A stretch of 5,051 bases of DNA from Acidobacteriota bacterium (GTDB taxonomy: Bacteria > Acidobacteriota > Thermoanaerobaculia > Gp7-AA8). The stretch lies in assembly GCA_003222375.1 (NCBI GenBank), contig QHVX01000255.1, positions 1-5,051 of the forward strand. The letters are read 5' to 3'. The notes under the pieces were generated by a model, which saw only the letters and a program-made list of their open reading frames with translations, searched no databases and had not been told where the DNA came from. This document shows, in pieces, positions 5,009 through 5,051 of this stretch. The stretch's first letter is position 1. Each line of letters opens with the position of its first letter. Made by a program: the position numbers and the translations under genes.

Positions 5009-5051
5009 ACCTTCCCCCGCAAACCGAGCTGCGCGCGCAGTTTCCTGGCGT
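5005..5051 (-). CDS. C-terminal end of an unidentified upstream gene, partial
   Basis: On the minus strand a frame enters from the right edge and ends at TGA 5007-5005, giving the 14-residue tail ARKLRAQLGLRGKV. Its stop overlaps the GTG start of lipB by four bases (GTGA), the same joint used elsewhere in this operon, which is the main reason to believe it is a real gene end. The tail is basic with no recognisable motif, so no product can be named. The lipB frame itself is also open to the edge, so a longer LipB N-terminus cannot be fully excluded. Confidence 0.45.
   Translation of the reverse strand, partial: ARKLRAQLGLRGKV
5010..5018 (-). promoter_or_regulatory. Ribosome binding site of lipB
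   Basis: GGGGGAAGG on the minus strand ends one base before GTG 5008 and 10 bases before GTG 4999. Pairing through the G-run gives a usable distance to GTG 5008, whereas pairing through AAGG would favour GTG 4999. The start is therefore uncertain by three residues. The GTGA overlap with the upstream stop tips the choice to 5008. Confidence 0.5.

Overview
This window comes from a GC-rich bacterial chromosome (roughly 60% GC by eye, strongly G/C-ending codons) and is coding almost end to end. No stretch over 300 bases lacks a gene. The mix of an Oar/TonB-receptor-like barrel tail, a secreted DUF11-NHL propeller protein and a LipB-Nudix fusion made me think of Acidobacteriota or a similar soil/sediment lineage. 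That assignment is an impression, not something the sequence proves.

Layout. On the plus strand, bases 1-76 hold the last residues of what looks like an outer-membrane beta-barrel protein, followed at once by a small XRE-family helix-turn-helix regulator (79-399). Everything else is on the minus strand, read from right to left as one very tight gene string. It contains an unidentified gene whose tail is at 5005-5051, lipB fused to a Nudix domain (3959-5008), lipA (3022-3957), a [2Fe-2S] ferredoxin (2784-3062), a small ferritin-like four-helix protein (2275-2784), an A-type Fe-S carrier (1991-2278) and a secreted NHL-repeat protein (396-1994). Every junction overlaps or is one base apart (GTGA, TGA-C-ATG, 41-bp overlap, TGATG, ATGA, ATGA), so cotranscription and translational coupling are very likely. 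The operon promoter lies beyond the right edge. The two strands converge at 396-399, where both stop codons share one CTAG palindrome.

How the genes fit together. LipB moves an octanoyl group from acyl carrier protein to lipoyl domains, and LipA inserts two sulfurs, consuming its auxiliary [4Fe-4S] cluster. A ferredoxin, a ferritin-like protein and an A-type cluster carrier encoded directly behind lipA look like a built-in electron, iron and cluster supply for LipA. That functional link is inferred from gene order. Two of the accessory proteins have altered metal-ligand motifs: CGC is replaced by VWC in the carrier, and the ExxH motifs are degraded in the ferritin-like protein.

The most unusual DNA structure is at the lipB-lipA junction. 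Four tandem copies of an 8-bp unit (GTTGTCNG type) face four inverted copies across a 15-base loop. In the mRNA this folds into a stem of about 32 bp whose loop carries the lipB stop and the lipA start, with most of the lipA ribosome-binding site. The repeat is translated on both sides: it forms the C-terminal tail of LipB-Nudix and the N-terminal QPDNPTTRQP segment of LipA. It seems to have replaced the end of the Nudix domain.
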